Below the pieces are notes generated by a model that was not told the origin of the DNA, made no database searches, and saw only the letters and a program-made list of their open reading frames with translations. 17,961 bases of DNA. Origin: Candidatus Omnitrophica bacterium UBA5776. Lineage in GTDB: Bacteria > Omnitrophota > Gorgyraeia > Gygaellales > Profunditerraquicolaceae. Of the stretch, positions 1 through 6,292 are shown one piece after another. The stretch lies in NCBI GenBank assembly GCA_002418595.1, contig DIEK01000090.1, forward strand, positions 1-17,961. Direction: 5' to 3'. Position 1 is the first letter of the stretch. Each line of letters starts with the position of its first letter. The position numbers were made by a program, and so were the translations under genes.

Positions 1-20
1 AACTAAAGGTATTATTTTTG

Positions 21-48
21 TTGAAATTTACCGCAAAATATTCATAAT
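21..48 (+). promoter_or_regulatory. Candidate promoter of the HD-GYP gene
   Basis: TTGAAA at 21-26 and CATAAT at 43-48 are separated by 16 bases and resemble sigma-70 type -35 and -10 boxes. The predicted transcription start falls at about 54-56, only a few bases before the ATG at 58. No Shine-Dalgarno sequence lies between, so the mRNA would be leaderless or nearly so. The surroundings are AT-rich, which makes chance matches easier. Confidence 0.4.
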
Positions 49-57
49 ATTCATTAT

Positions 58-1404
58 ATGAAGAACACATTCTATCTGAATCTTTCTACCGCCGATAGCC
101 TCGGCATAGCGCTCTTCAAATATAGTATCTTTCCGGACGAGCGTTTTATAATCACTAATTCCGCTCTTGCCTTAATGCTTGGCTATAACGCCAAGTCGGA
201 GATAAAAAGATTCACTTTTGCCGATCTCTTCGTCAGCCAGACCGAAAAAGAGGAGTTTTTGGGGACATTGAAACGCAACGGCAATGTCCATTTCTTTGAG
301 ACCAGGTTCCGCAAAAGCGACGGCAAGCCGCTTTGGGTGGCGATCACCGCTTCCGTGATCACTTCGCGCGAAAGGGATAAGTATGTCGAAGGGATCATCG
401 AGGATATCTCCTCGCACAAGGAGATGGAGGAGAAACTGGCACTGGAAAAGGATATGCTTCAGAATCTGCTTGATAATATGCCGGACGCCATTTACTTCAA
501 AGACGATACCAATCATATCATCAAATTCAACCGTTTTTACGCCAAAGGCGTGAATCTTCCTCCGGATCAGATCTTCGGCAAAACCGATTTTGATTTCTTC
601 CCGGCGGCGCAGGCGGAAGTTATGTTCGAGGATGACAACAAAGTCCTGGCAACCGGGGAACCTATTGTGGGAAAGATCGAACGCACAAAACTGCCGAACG
701 GAACGTGGAACCAGGTGATTACCACCAAGATACCGATGTATGACGGCAACGGAAAGGTCACAGGCACCATGGGGATAACCCGCGATATGACCGCTTACGC
801 CAATCTGGAGAGGGAGCGGGTGGATATGCTCATCAGCGCGCTTATGGTGCTTGCCAAGGTGCTGGAGATGAGAGATCCATACACATTCGGGCATGCCAGG
901 AACGTGGCGGTGATCGCCGAGCGCATAGCCGAGAAACTAGGATGGGACGAGAACCGCTTGCTGGGGATGCGCCTGGCGGGGCAGCTTCATGACCTGGGAA
1001 AGATCAGTATCCCCCTGGATATCCTTAATAAACCCGGCAAGCTGAGCGAGCTGGAATACCAGTTAATTAAGGAACATGTCAATAAATGCTACGATCTGAT
1101 AAAGGATATCAAATTCCCGTTTTCCCTGGCCGAGACGATCTTGCAGCATCACGAACGCCTCGACGGATCGGGTTATCCAAATAATCTGCGCAGCGACCAG
1201 ATCCTTCTGGAAGCCCGCATACTGGCGGTGAGCGACGTTCTGGAATCGATGACCGCTTACAGGCCTTACCGCGAAGCCCTGGGTATAGATAGAGCCCTTG
1301 AGGAATTACAGGATGGCGCCGGGAAGAAATACGATGAGCGCATAGTATCGCTGGTCCGCGATCTCACTTTTTCTTCCCCGAACCGCGAATTCTGGTTGAA
1401 TTGA
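58..1404 (+). CDS. PAS-PAS-HD-GYP domain protein, probable c-di-GMP phosphodiesterase
   Basis: This is a cytoplasmic sensor-effector of 448 residues. Two PAS domains (about 15-120 and 130-247) are joined by a short helical linker near 113-132 and followed by an HD-GYP domain (about 255-445). Metal and signature residues are visible: H279, H311-D312 in HDLGK, H340, H364-H365 in HHERLDGSGYP, GYP at 372-374 and D393 in AVSD. HD-GYP proteins of this kind hydrolyse cyclic-di-GMP; the PAS domains would sense a small ligand, redox state or a partner. There is no receiver domain and no membrane segment. In-frame stops at 4-6 and 22-24 confine the start to after base 24; the ATG at 58 has no Shine-Dalgarno, and a promoter-like pair sits directly before it. 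The gene stands alone and converges on the secreted-protein gene. The enzymatic class is secure; the signal and the process controlled are unknown. Confidence 0.9.
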   Translation: MKNTFYLNLSTADSLGIALFKYSIFPDERFIITNSALALMLGYNAKSEIKRFTFADLFVSQTEKEEFLGTLKRNGNVHFFETRFRKSDGKPLWVAITASVITSRERDKYVEGIIEDISSHKEMEEKLALEKDMLQNLLDNMPDAIYFKDDTNHIIKFNRFYAKGVNLPPDQIFGKTDFDFFPAAQAEVMFEDDNKVLATGEPIVGKIERTKLPNGTWNQVITTKIPMYDGNGKVTGTMGITRDMTAYANLERERVDMLISALMVLAKVLEMRDPYTFGHARNVAVIAERIAEKLGWDENRLLGMRLAGQLHDLGKISIPLDILNKPGKLSELEYQLIKEHVNKCYDLIKDIKFPFSLAETILQHHERLDGSGYPNNLRSDQILLEARILAVSDVLESMTAYRPYREALGIDRALEELQDGAGKKYDERIVSLVRDLTFSSPNREFWLN

Positions 1405-1417
1405 TCCTCTCAAACCG

Positions 1418-1467
1418 CTATAAAGGCAGGTTATAGTGCGCTGTTCAGTAAGTTTTTCAGACAGCGC
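1418..1467 (+). repeat. Two inverted repeats after the HD-GYP gene
   Basis: CTATAA at 1418-1423 pairs with TTATAG at 1431-1436 around a 7-base loop. GCGCTGT at 1438-1444 pairs with ACAGCGC at 1461-1467 around a 16-base loop that contains a T5 run. Both lie in the 3' untranslated part of the HD-GYP transcript, before the stronger terminator. They may stabilise the 3' end. No gene is visible in 1405-1607. Confidence 0.45.
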
Positions 1468-1535
1468 GCAGAACAATCGAGAGTCGAAAGTCGAGATTCG
1501 ATTTTCGTACTTCATGTCTCGTTCTTCTAAAAATT

Positions 1536-1577
1536 TAGGGGCTCCCGGTTTGAGGACCAGGGGCCCCTATTATTTTG
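1536..1577. terminator. Bidirectional intrinsic terminator between convergent genes
   Basis: TAGGGGCTCC at 1536-1545 pairs with GGGGCCCCTA at 1560-1569, a 10-bp stem with one G-T pair and a 14-base loop. The plus strand continues with TTATTTT. The minus strand continues with AAATTTTTAG, so both sides have a U-rich tail. It sits between the ends of the HD-GYP gene (1404) and the minus-strand gene (1608), where a shared terminator is expected. Confidence 0.8.
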
Positions 1578-1607
1578 CTAATTCCGGCTCTTAAAGGATT
1601 TCTCGTT

Positions 1608-2786
1608 TTATCCCTGATCGGGTGTCACCGTCGCTTTTAAAGGATCGCTTACGATGTTTGAGATCTGGCTTAACAGTCCGTAGGTGTTGGTTGTCGGGCC
1701 GTCATCCAGTATATTTCTCCATGTGCCGCCGGCCGCATTATAGGACGACAATACCGGATACCATCCTCCGGCAAAATATGTTGAATCTTTTGCCACGGAC
1801 TGCGGTATATCGTAAGAGGATCCAAGTGTTAATGTCTTGGTGGCGGCAGTATTTGTTGAAGAAACCGTCTTGAAAGATGCCTGGCGCGCGGCCTGCGGTG
1901 TTGTGTAAGTGCCGAAGAAGGGATTATCGATGAACCTGGATGTGCCCCAGTCAGACTCGTGCGCCAGGTCGACACCTCCGTCGGTGGATATATTTGGCCT
2001 CATTATGCCGTTTGCCAGATTCATTCCCGATGCCCCGCTGCAAACTACCACTCCTGTTGAATCGGTGGATGCCGGTATATACTCGGCTGCCGTATTACTG
2101 CGGTATTCTTCCGCCGGTATCACAGCTTTGGCGGCTTCAGCGGCGAAATAATTGGCGCGGGATGCCTGGGCGGTTGTGCCGTCGGAGTTAATCAGAGCGC
2201 TGTCGGCAAATGCGCCCTGCTTCATAAAGGAACTTGTTGTTAAATCACTGCGTATCTGGGAGGCAATATCTTTGCCCGCGGAGCCGCTTAATTGAAGATA
2301 GCCGTCGGTTGCACTGCCGGCTGTTATAGTAGTGTCGATGCTTGTAGCGGTCGTTCCCAGAGTCGTAGGACTCGCTGTGATGGGTGTGAAACCGGAAGCG
2401 CTGAATACGCTTTCAGGCGTGACGGAAGGGGCTGACGCGCCGCTTTGTATACTTGGTATATAAGGATCGGCGGAGAAAAAAGAGTTCCAGCCTGAGGTGC
2501 TTGCGGTATAACCGCTTGCCGTCTTAATTGAGCTTGAATAAGCGGGGGTAGCATAGCTTCCCCTGCTGCTGCTGATAACTGAACCGGTCCTTGAACTGTA
2601 TCCTGTGCCGTAACTGCCCGAGCTGCGGGCGGAACTGCTTCCGCAGGAGAAACTGCCTACGGAGAAACTTCTGCCGCTGGAGGCCGCGGCGCTTGCCTGC
2701 GCGCCCGTCATCCACGCCCAGGCATTAGCGTTTGCCGCAAAGACCAACGCAAAAGTGATTATTCCCGCTTGAACTATTTTATTCAT
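1608..2786 (-). CDS. Secreted Ser/Thr/Ala-rich protein of unknown function
   Basis: This 392-residue protein is not one I recognise. It starts with a Sec-type signal peptide: a charged N-terminus (MNKIVQ), a hydrophobic stretch at about 7-18 and cleavage-type AXA motifs at 20-22 and 22-24, with no lipobox. Residues 30-100 are low-complexity, dominated by Ser, Gly, Tyr and Ala, and probably disordered. The middle stays rich in Ser, Thr and Ala. The C-terminal third has more aromatic residues and may fold. Only two cysteines are seen (C48 and one near 250). There is no further membrane segment and no recognisable sorting signal, so it is probably periplasmic, surface-bound or extracellular. GGGGG at 2793-2797 is a plausible ribosome binding site 6 bases before the ATG. 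The gene is monocistronic, with its own candidate promoter and a terminator. Codon structure, signal peptide and flanking signals support a real gene; the function is unknown. Confidence 0.75.
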   Translation of the reverse strand: MNKIVQAGIITFALVFAANANAWAWMTGAQASAAASSGRSFSVGSFSCGSSSARSSGSYGTGYSSRTGSVISSSRGSYATPAYSSSIKTASGYTASTSGWNSFFSADPYIPSIQSGASAPSVTPESVFSASGFTPITASPTTLGTTATSIDTTITAGSATDGYLQLSGSAGKDIASQIRSDLTTSSFMKQGAFADSALINSDGTTAQASRANYFAAEAAKAVIPAEEYRSNTAAEYIPASTDSTGVVVCSGASGMNLANGIMRPNISTDGGVDLAHESDWGTSRFIDNPFFGTYTTPQAARQASFKTVSSTNTAATKTLTLGSSYDIPQSVAKDSTYFAGGWYPVLSSYNAAGGTWRNILDDGPTTNTYGLLSQISNIVSDPLKATVTPDQG

Positions 2787-2830
2787 TGATTACCCCCGTT
2801 TTTGTAGCCTTACCCTGGCCGTTTGAATTG

Positions 2831-2851
2831 AGTTCCGCCGTGAACGGAACT
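2831..2851 (-). repeat. Inverted repeat in the 5' leader of the secreted-protein gene
   Basis: AGTTCCG at 2831-2837 and CGGAACT at 2845-2851 are perfect 7-base inverted arms with a 7-base spacer. If the predicted promoter is right, this hairpin lies a few bases after the transcription start and about 45 bases before the ATG. It could be a 5' stabilising hairpin or an operator. Confidence 0.5.
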
Positions 2852-2863
2852 TTCATTGATAAT

Positions 2864-2892
2864 AGCATACTGCATTTTTCTGTGTTTTTCAA
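2864..2892 (-). promoter_or_regulatory. Candidate promoter of the secreted-protein gene
   Basis: On the minus strand, TTGAAA (2887-2892) and TATGCT (2864-2869) are 17 bases apart, giving a predicted start near 2857 and a leader of about 70 bases. The -35 box is good and the -10 box matches four of six positions. An overlapping TATTAT (2859-2864) is an alternative -10. Confidence 0.4.
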
Positions 2893-2906
2893 TATGGCCT
2901 GGACGT

Positions 2907-2930
2907 ATATGAGAAACCGTTTTCTCGTAT
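2907..2930. repeat. 24-bp near-palindrome in the divergent intergenic region
   Basis: ATATGAGAAA at 2907-2916 and TTTCTCGTAT at 2921-2930 are inverted arms around CCGT, with one G-T mismatch pair. No T-run follows, which argues against a terminator. It lies just upstream of the -35 box of the minus-strand gene, a usual place for a dimeric regulator to bind. Confidence 0.5.
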
Positions 2931-2977
2931 GATATAACCTGTTGTAAGACGTTGAAGGTCAGCGTGTTATATGGCTA

Positions 2978-2999
2978 TACGCGGCCGTGATTCCGCGTA
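2978..2999. repeat. GC-rich inverted repeat upstream of dus
   Basis: TACGCGG at 2978-2984 and CCGCGTA at 2993-2999 are perfect 7-base arms with an 8-base spacer. The repeat lies about 58 bases before the candidate dus -35 box. The 305-base gap 2787-3091 otherwise holds only the promoters and repeats listed here; the longest reading frames starting with ATG in it are under 10 codons. Confidence 0.4.
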
Positions 3000-3056
3000 A
3001 ACTAAAGCAAAAGCAGGAAATAATGTTTTGCAATAAGAAGCGAACGTTTATCTAAG

Positions 3057-3085
3057 TTGACGCTTTTCTTAAATACATATAAAAT
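3057..3085 (+). promoter_or_regulatory. Candidate promoter of dus
   Basis: TTGACG at 3057-3062 and TAAAAT at 3080-3085 match the sigma-70 consensus at five of six positions each, with an ideal 17-base spacer. TATAAA at 3078-3083 overlaps as an alternative. The predicted start is about 3092, the A of the dus ATG itself. Confidence 0.6.
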
Positions 3086-3091
3086 GATATA

Positions 3092-4066
3092 ATGTTGCAA
3101 ATTGGAGATATTAAAATTACTTCCGGATGTATTCTTGCTCCTATGGCCGGGATCAGCGATTTGCCGTTCCGTTCTCTTAACCGCCGTTTCGGTTGTGAAT
3201 TCGCGTTCGTGGAGATGATCAACGCGCGTTCTCTCGGTTACAGAGGGAGAAAGACCCAACAGATGCTTTCCTGCGCCGAGAAAGACAGGCCGCTCGGCAT
3301 ACAGTTGCTCGCCGGAGAAAACAAATGGCTGGCCCGCGCGCTGGATATCGTTGAGGAATACGATTTCGATCTTTTGGATTTCAACGCCGCCTGCCCGGCC
3401 AGGAAAGTTATAAGACGGGGAGAAGGGGCCGGGTTGCTGAAAGAGCCGCGTAAGCTGTATTCCCTGCTTAAACTTATGGTCAATGCTTCTTCACGTCCTG
3501 TCAGCGTTAAGCTGCGTACCGGATGGGATGAGCATTCTTTGAATTGCGCGGATGCGGCGCGTTATGCGGAAGACGCCGGGGTCAGCGCCGTTTTTATACA
3601 CGGGCGGACGAAGGAACAGGGATACGGCGGTTCGGTCGATTACGGCGCTATTGCCGGGGTTAAACGGGCGGTGTCGGTGCCGGTGATCGCCAGCGGAGAC
3701 GTGCTTTCGCCGGAGTCGGCGGTTAAAATGTTCCGGGAGACCGGCTGCGACGGCATACTGGTGGCCAGGGGAGCGCTCGGCAATCCATGGATATTCCGCC
3801 GGATATACCGGCGGCTTTCCGGGGGAAGAGAGGAAAAATGGCCTTCCACGGACGAGATATGTTCGGTGATGAAGGAGCATTTTGACGCCTGCGTCGATTT
3901 TTACGGGGAGAAGAACGGAGTGGTGATATTCCGGAAGTTTTTTGCCTGGTATACCAAGGGTATGCGTCATGTCAGGGCGCTTCGCGAGAAGGCGTGTCAT
4001 GTCAGATCGCGAGAGGAGATGTATTTATTGATCGCGGGCATTCTTGCACCGGAGAATGAAAGATGA
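3092..4066 (+). CDS. dus: tRNA-dihydrouridine synthase (DusB-like)
   Basis: This is an FMN- and NADPH-dependent enzyme of 324 residues that reduces uridine to dihydrouridine in the D-loop of tRNA. It has the TIM-barrel motifs of the family: APMAGISDLPFR near the N-terminus, FNAACPARKV with the catalytic acid C101, SVKLRTGW, FIHGRTKEQGYGG, PVIASGDV and the FMN-phosphate segment ILVARGALGNPW. The C-terminal helical domain is present, with RKFFAWYTKG near the end, and the length is normal. The ATG at 3092 is chosen because family members begin within a few residues of the IGDIKI strand. There is no Shine-Dalgarno sequence; the promoter abuts the start. The end overlaps a downstream ATG by ATGA. 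It is probably the first gene of an operon with the radical SAM gene. The Dus subfamily cannot be fixed from sequence alone. Confidence 0.93.
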   Translation: MLQIGDIKITSGCILAPMAGISDLPFRSLNRRFGCEFAFVEMINARSLGYRGRKTQQMLSCAEKDRPLGIQLLAGENKWLARALDIVEEYDFDLLDFNAACPARKVIRRGEGAGLLKEPRKLYSLLKLMVNASSRPVSVKLRTGWDEHSLNCADAARYAEDAGVSAVFIHGRTKEQGYGGSVDYGAIAGVKRAVSVPVIASGDVLSPESAVKMFRETGCDGILVARGALGNPWIFRRIYRRLSGGREEKWPSTDEICSVMKEHFDACVDFYGEKNGVVIFRKFFAWYTKGMRHVRALREKACHVRSREEMYLLIAGILAPENER

Positions 4067-5574
4067 ATCGAGCCTGGAGCGTAAAGCATGGAATACAACA
4101 GGGCAGGCGAGGAGAAAGACCGGATGAAGGGCGCGCAAACGCGGATTCTGCCGCGGCGAGATCCGGGCCAAATATGAAGATACGGCATATTCTTTTATTG
4201 AATCCTCCCGGCAGAAAATTGTACACGAGAGATTATTTCTGCAGCAAGGTGACAAAGGCCGGGTATGTAGAGCATCCCCTGGATCTTTTGATACTCAGCG
4301 GGATATTTTCTTCCGCCGGTTTCAGGGTCAGCGTATTGGATGCCCAGGCCGGACGGCAGGCCCCGGAGACGGCTTTCAATCACATAGTATCTCTGCGTCC
4401 GGACGCCGTTGTTTTCTTAAGCGGACTGGTTTCCCGGCAGGAGGATTACGCTTTCCTTGAGAGGCTGAAAAAGGCGATGCCCCGCGTTCTTTTTGCCGGC
4501 ATGGGCGACCTGTTCCTGAAGAAAATGGTTTTCGAGAACACTGCCTGGATGGACGCCGTGTTTTACGACTTTACTTCGGGAGAATGCGCGGATTTCCTCG
4601 CCGGGCGCAGAGGCCGGTTCTCCACGATCAGCTTCCGGGACGGTAATGATATCATTTATCGCGCGCCGGTTCAGGACCGCGGGGAATTCTCCATCCCTGT
4701 CCCCAGGCACGACCTGTTCCTCAACAAAGGCTATACCTTCCCTTTTGCGCGTAAACTTCCCTTCGCTACCGTCCTGACAGACTACGGATGCCCTTTTTCC
4801 TGCCCGTTCTGCGTGTATCCCACCCTGGGATTCCGGCTGCGAAGACTGCAAAACGTGACGGAAGAGCTTAGATATATAAGGTCGCTCGGCATAAGAGAGC
4901 TGTTCGTCAAGGACCAGTCGTTCGGGGCGGACCGCGGAAGAAGCATGCGTTTGTGCGAAGAGATGCGCAATATCGGCGGTTTCTCGTGGACGTGTTTTTT
5001 GAGGGCGGATGTGGCGCGCGAAGATCTGCTCCGCGGCATGAAAGCGGCGGGGTGCCACACCGTGCTTTTCGGTTTCGAAAGCGGGTGCGACAGGATACTG
5101 CGTTCCTACAAGCCGGGGGTGAACAAACGGATGATTGTAGATGCCCTCCGGAAATGCCGGCGCTCCGGCATAAAAAGCGTCGGTATATTCATATTCGGTT
5201 TCCCGGAGGACGACATCGGGACCTGCCGTGAAACCGCAGATTTTGCCGTGCGCTGCGGCTGCGATTACGTCTCATTCAATGTCTTTGTCCCCAAGGCCGG
5301 CACTCCTTTAAGGAACAAGCTGATGCCGGACGACAGCTCAGGAGAAAAAGAAGAGGTGCTGGATCAATCCGGGATTGCTTCAGTCTGGTCGGGATCTCCG
5401 GTGAGCGTGGAAGAATTAAACCGCTTGCGCGTGCGGGCCATACGGCGTTTTTATTTCCGGCCTTCTTATCTCTTCGGAATGGCCGCCGCCAGCCTGTTTT
5501 CGTTATGCAGACTGAGGATGTGTCTGCGTTCCGCTTTTTTCATTCTCCAGGATGTCCTGGCAAAAAGGAGGTAA
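4063..5574 (+). CDS. B12-binding-type radical SAM protein
   Basis: Numbered from the ATG at 4063, the protein has 503 residues. A cobalamin-binding-like Rossmann domain covers about 38-175 (HILLLNPPG, then HPLDLLILSGIFSSAG). A radical SAM domain follows, with the 4Fe-4S motif C243-X3-C247-X2-C250 in DYGCPFSCPFCVYP. The C-terminal tail is basic and partly hydrophobic. The classical DXHXXG cobalamin motif is not seen. Relatives act on lipids, hopanoid-like molecules or antibiotics, usually as methylases or in C-C bond chemistry. The start is uncertain. The ATG at 4063 overlaps the dus stop as ATGA and has GGAG 8 bases before it, but homologous sequence begins only at the ATG at 4174 (MKIRHI), and the first 37 residues look like filler. 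The neighbouring methyltransferase and YfhO protein suggest an envelope glycolipid role. The substrate is unknown. Confidence 0.85.
   Translation: MNRAWSVKHGIQQGRRGERPDEGRANADSAAARSGPNMKIRHILLLNPPGRKLYTRDYFCSKVTKAGYVEHPLDLLILSGIFSSAGFRVSVLDAQAGRQAPETAFNHIVSLRPDAVVFLSGLVSRQEDYAFLERLKKAMPRVLFAGMGDLFLKKMVFENTAWMDAVFYDFTSGECADFLAGRRGRFSTISFRDGNDIIYRAPVQDRGEFSIPVPRHDLFLNKGYTFPFARKLPFATVLTDYGCPFSCPFCVYPTLGFRLRRLQNVTEELRYIRSLGIRELFVKDQSFGADRGRSMRLCEEMRNIGGFSWTCFLRADVAREDLLRGMKAAGCHTVLFGFESGCDRILRSYKPGVNKRMIVDALRKCRRSGIKSVGIFIFGFPEDDIGTCRETADFAVRCGCDYVSFNVFVPKAGTPLRNKLMPDDSSGEKEEVLDQSGIASVWSGSPVSVEELNRLRVRAIRRFYFRPSYLFGMAAASLFSLCRLRMCLRSAFFILQDVLAKRR
5565..5571 (+). promoter_or_regulatory. Strong ribosome binding site inside the end of the radical SAM gene
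   Basis: AAGGAGG lies 4 bases before a GTG at 5576 and overlaps the last codons of the radical SAM gene, whose stop is at 5572-5574. It favours GTG 5576 over the in-frame ATG at 5552, which has no such site. Confidence 0.7.
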
Positions 5575-5575
5575 C

Positions 5576-6292
5576 GTGCATTCTCTGCATTCGGACCTCT
5601 ACGCGCAGGAATCCGGGTACTGGTGGTCGGCGGCCAGAAGAAAGCTGCTGTTGAGGCTTTTAAAAAAGATGCATCCTTCGGGCTCAAACTGCCGTTATGC
5701 GGAGTTGGGCTGCGGAGGAGGGGAGTTTTTGTTGTTGTTAGAGCGGGCCGGTATAAAAGCCTTCGGCCTCGACCGTTCCTATGAAGCGTGTTCGATAGCC
5801 GGGTCGAAAGGGCTTTGTATCGTGAACGCCGATATCCTGCGTATGCCTTTTAGAGACAAGTCTTTTGACCGGATACTGGCATTCGATATCCTTGAACATC
5901 TGCAGGATGAAAAAGGGGGGATGGATGCGATATCCGGGGTGTGCGGCGATGGGGGGATAGTGTTTTTTACGCTGCCGGCGTTGAATTGTCTGCGCACTGT
6001 CAGGGACAAGCGCTTGGGCCATCACAGGCGTTACAGCAGGCGCAGCTTCGAGCGGGTGCTGCAGGAGCATAAATTCAAACCGGTTTATTCCCGGTATATG
6101 TTCGCCTCGCTTTTTCTGCCGCTTCTCTTCAGCCGTTTCATTCCCTCAAGCAGTGAGCATGGGGAGGTCTGGACGGCCGGCGGGTTCGTCAACAGGCTGT
6201 TCGGAGTCTATTTTTATCTTGAAGGTATCCTGACCGGATTATTGCCTCTGCCTTTCGGCACTTCTCTGGTTTGTATAGCGCAAAAATGCTGA
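5576..6292 (+). CDS. Class I SAM-dependent methyltransferase
   Basis: This 238-residue protein is chosen to start at GTG 5576 because of the AAGGAGG just before it; an in-frame ATG at 5552 would add eight residues inside the radical SAM gene. The SAM-binding motif I is AELGCGGGEF at about 42-51, followed by the acidic post-I strand GLDRS and by DILEH at 104-108. The N-terminal segment with YWW and ARRKLL resembles methyltransferases that act on polyprenyl or glycan intermediates. The C-terminal half has two hydrophobic stretches (near FASLFLPLLFSRF and YFYLEGILTGLLPLPF), so it may touch the membrane. It sits 1 base after the radical SAM stop and overlaps the YfhO-type gene by 7 bases, so the three are probably translated together. 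The methyl acceptor is unknown. Confidence 0.85.
   Translation: MHSLHSDLYAQESGYWWSAARRKLLLRLLKKMHPSGSNCRYAELGCGGGEFLLLLERAGIKAFGLDRSYEACSIAGSKGLCIVNADILRMPFRDKSFDRILAFDILEHLQDEKGGMDAISGVCGDGGIVFFTLPALNCLRTVRDKRLGHHRRYSRRSFERVLQEHKFKPVYSRYMFASLFLPLLFSRFIPSSSEHGEVWTAGGFVNRLFGVYFYLEGILTGLLPLPFGTSLVCIAQKC

Noticed and set aside
172..894. 240-codon open frame on the minus strand
   Set aside because: It is antisense to the PAS domains of the HD-GYP gene and reads as a His/Ile-rich shadow without a domain.
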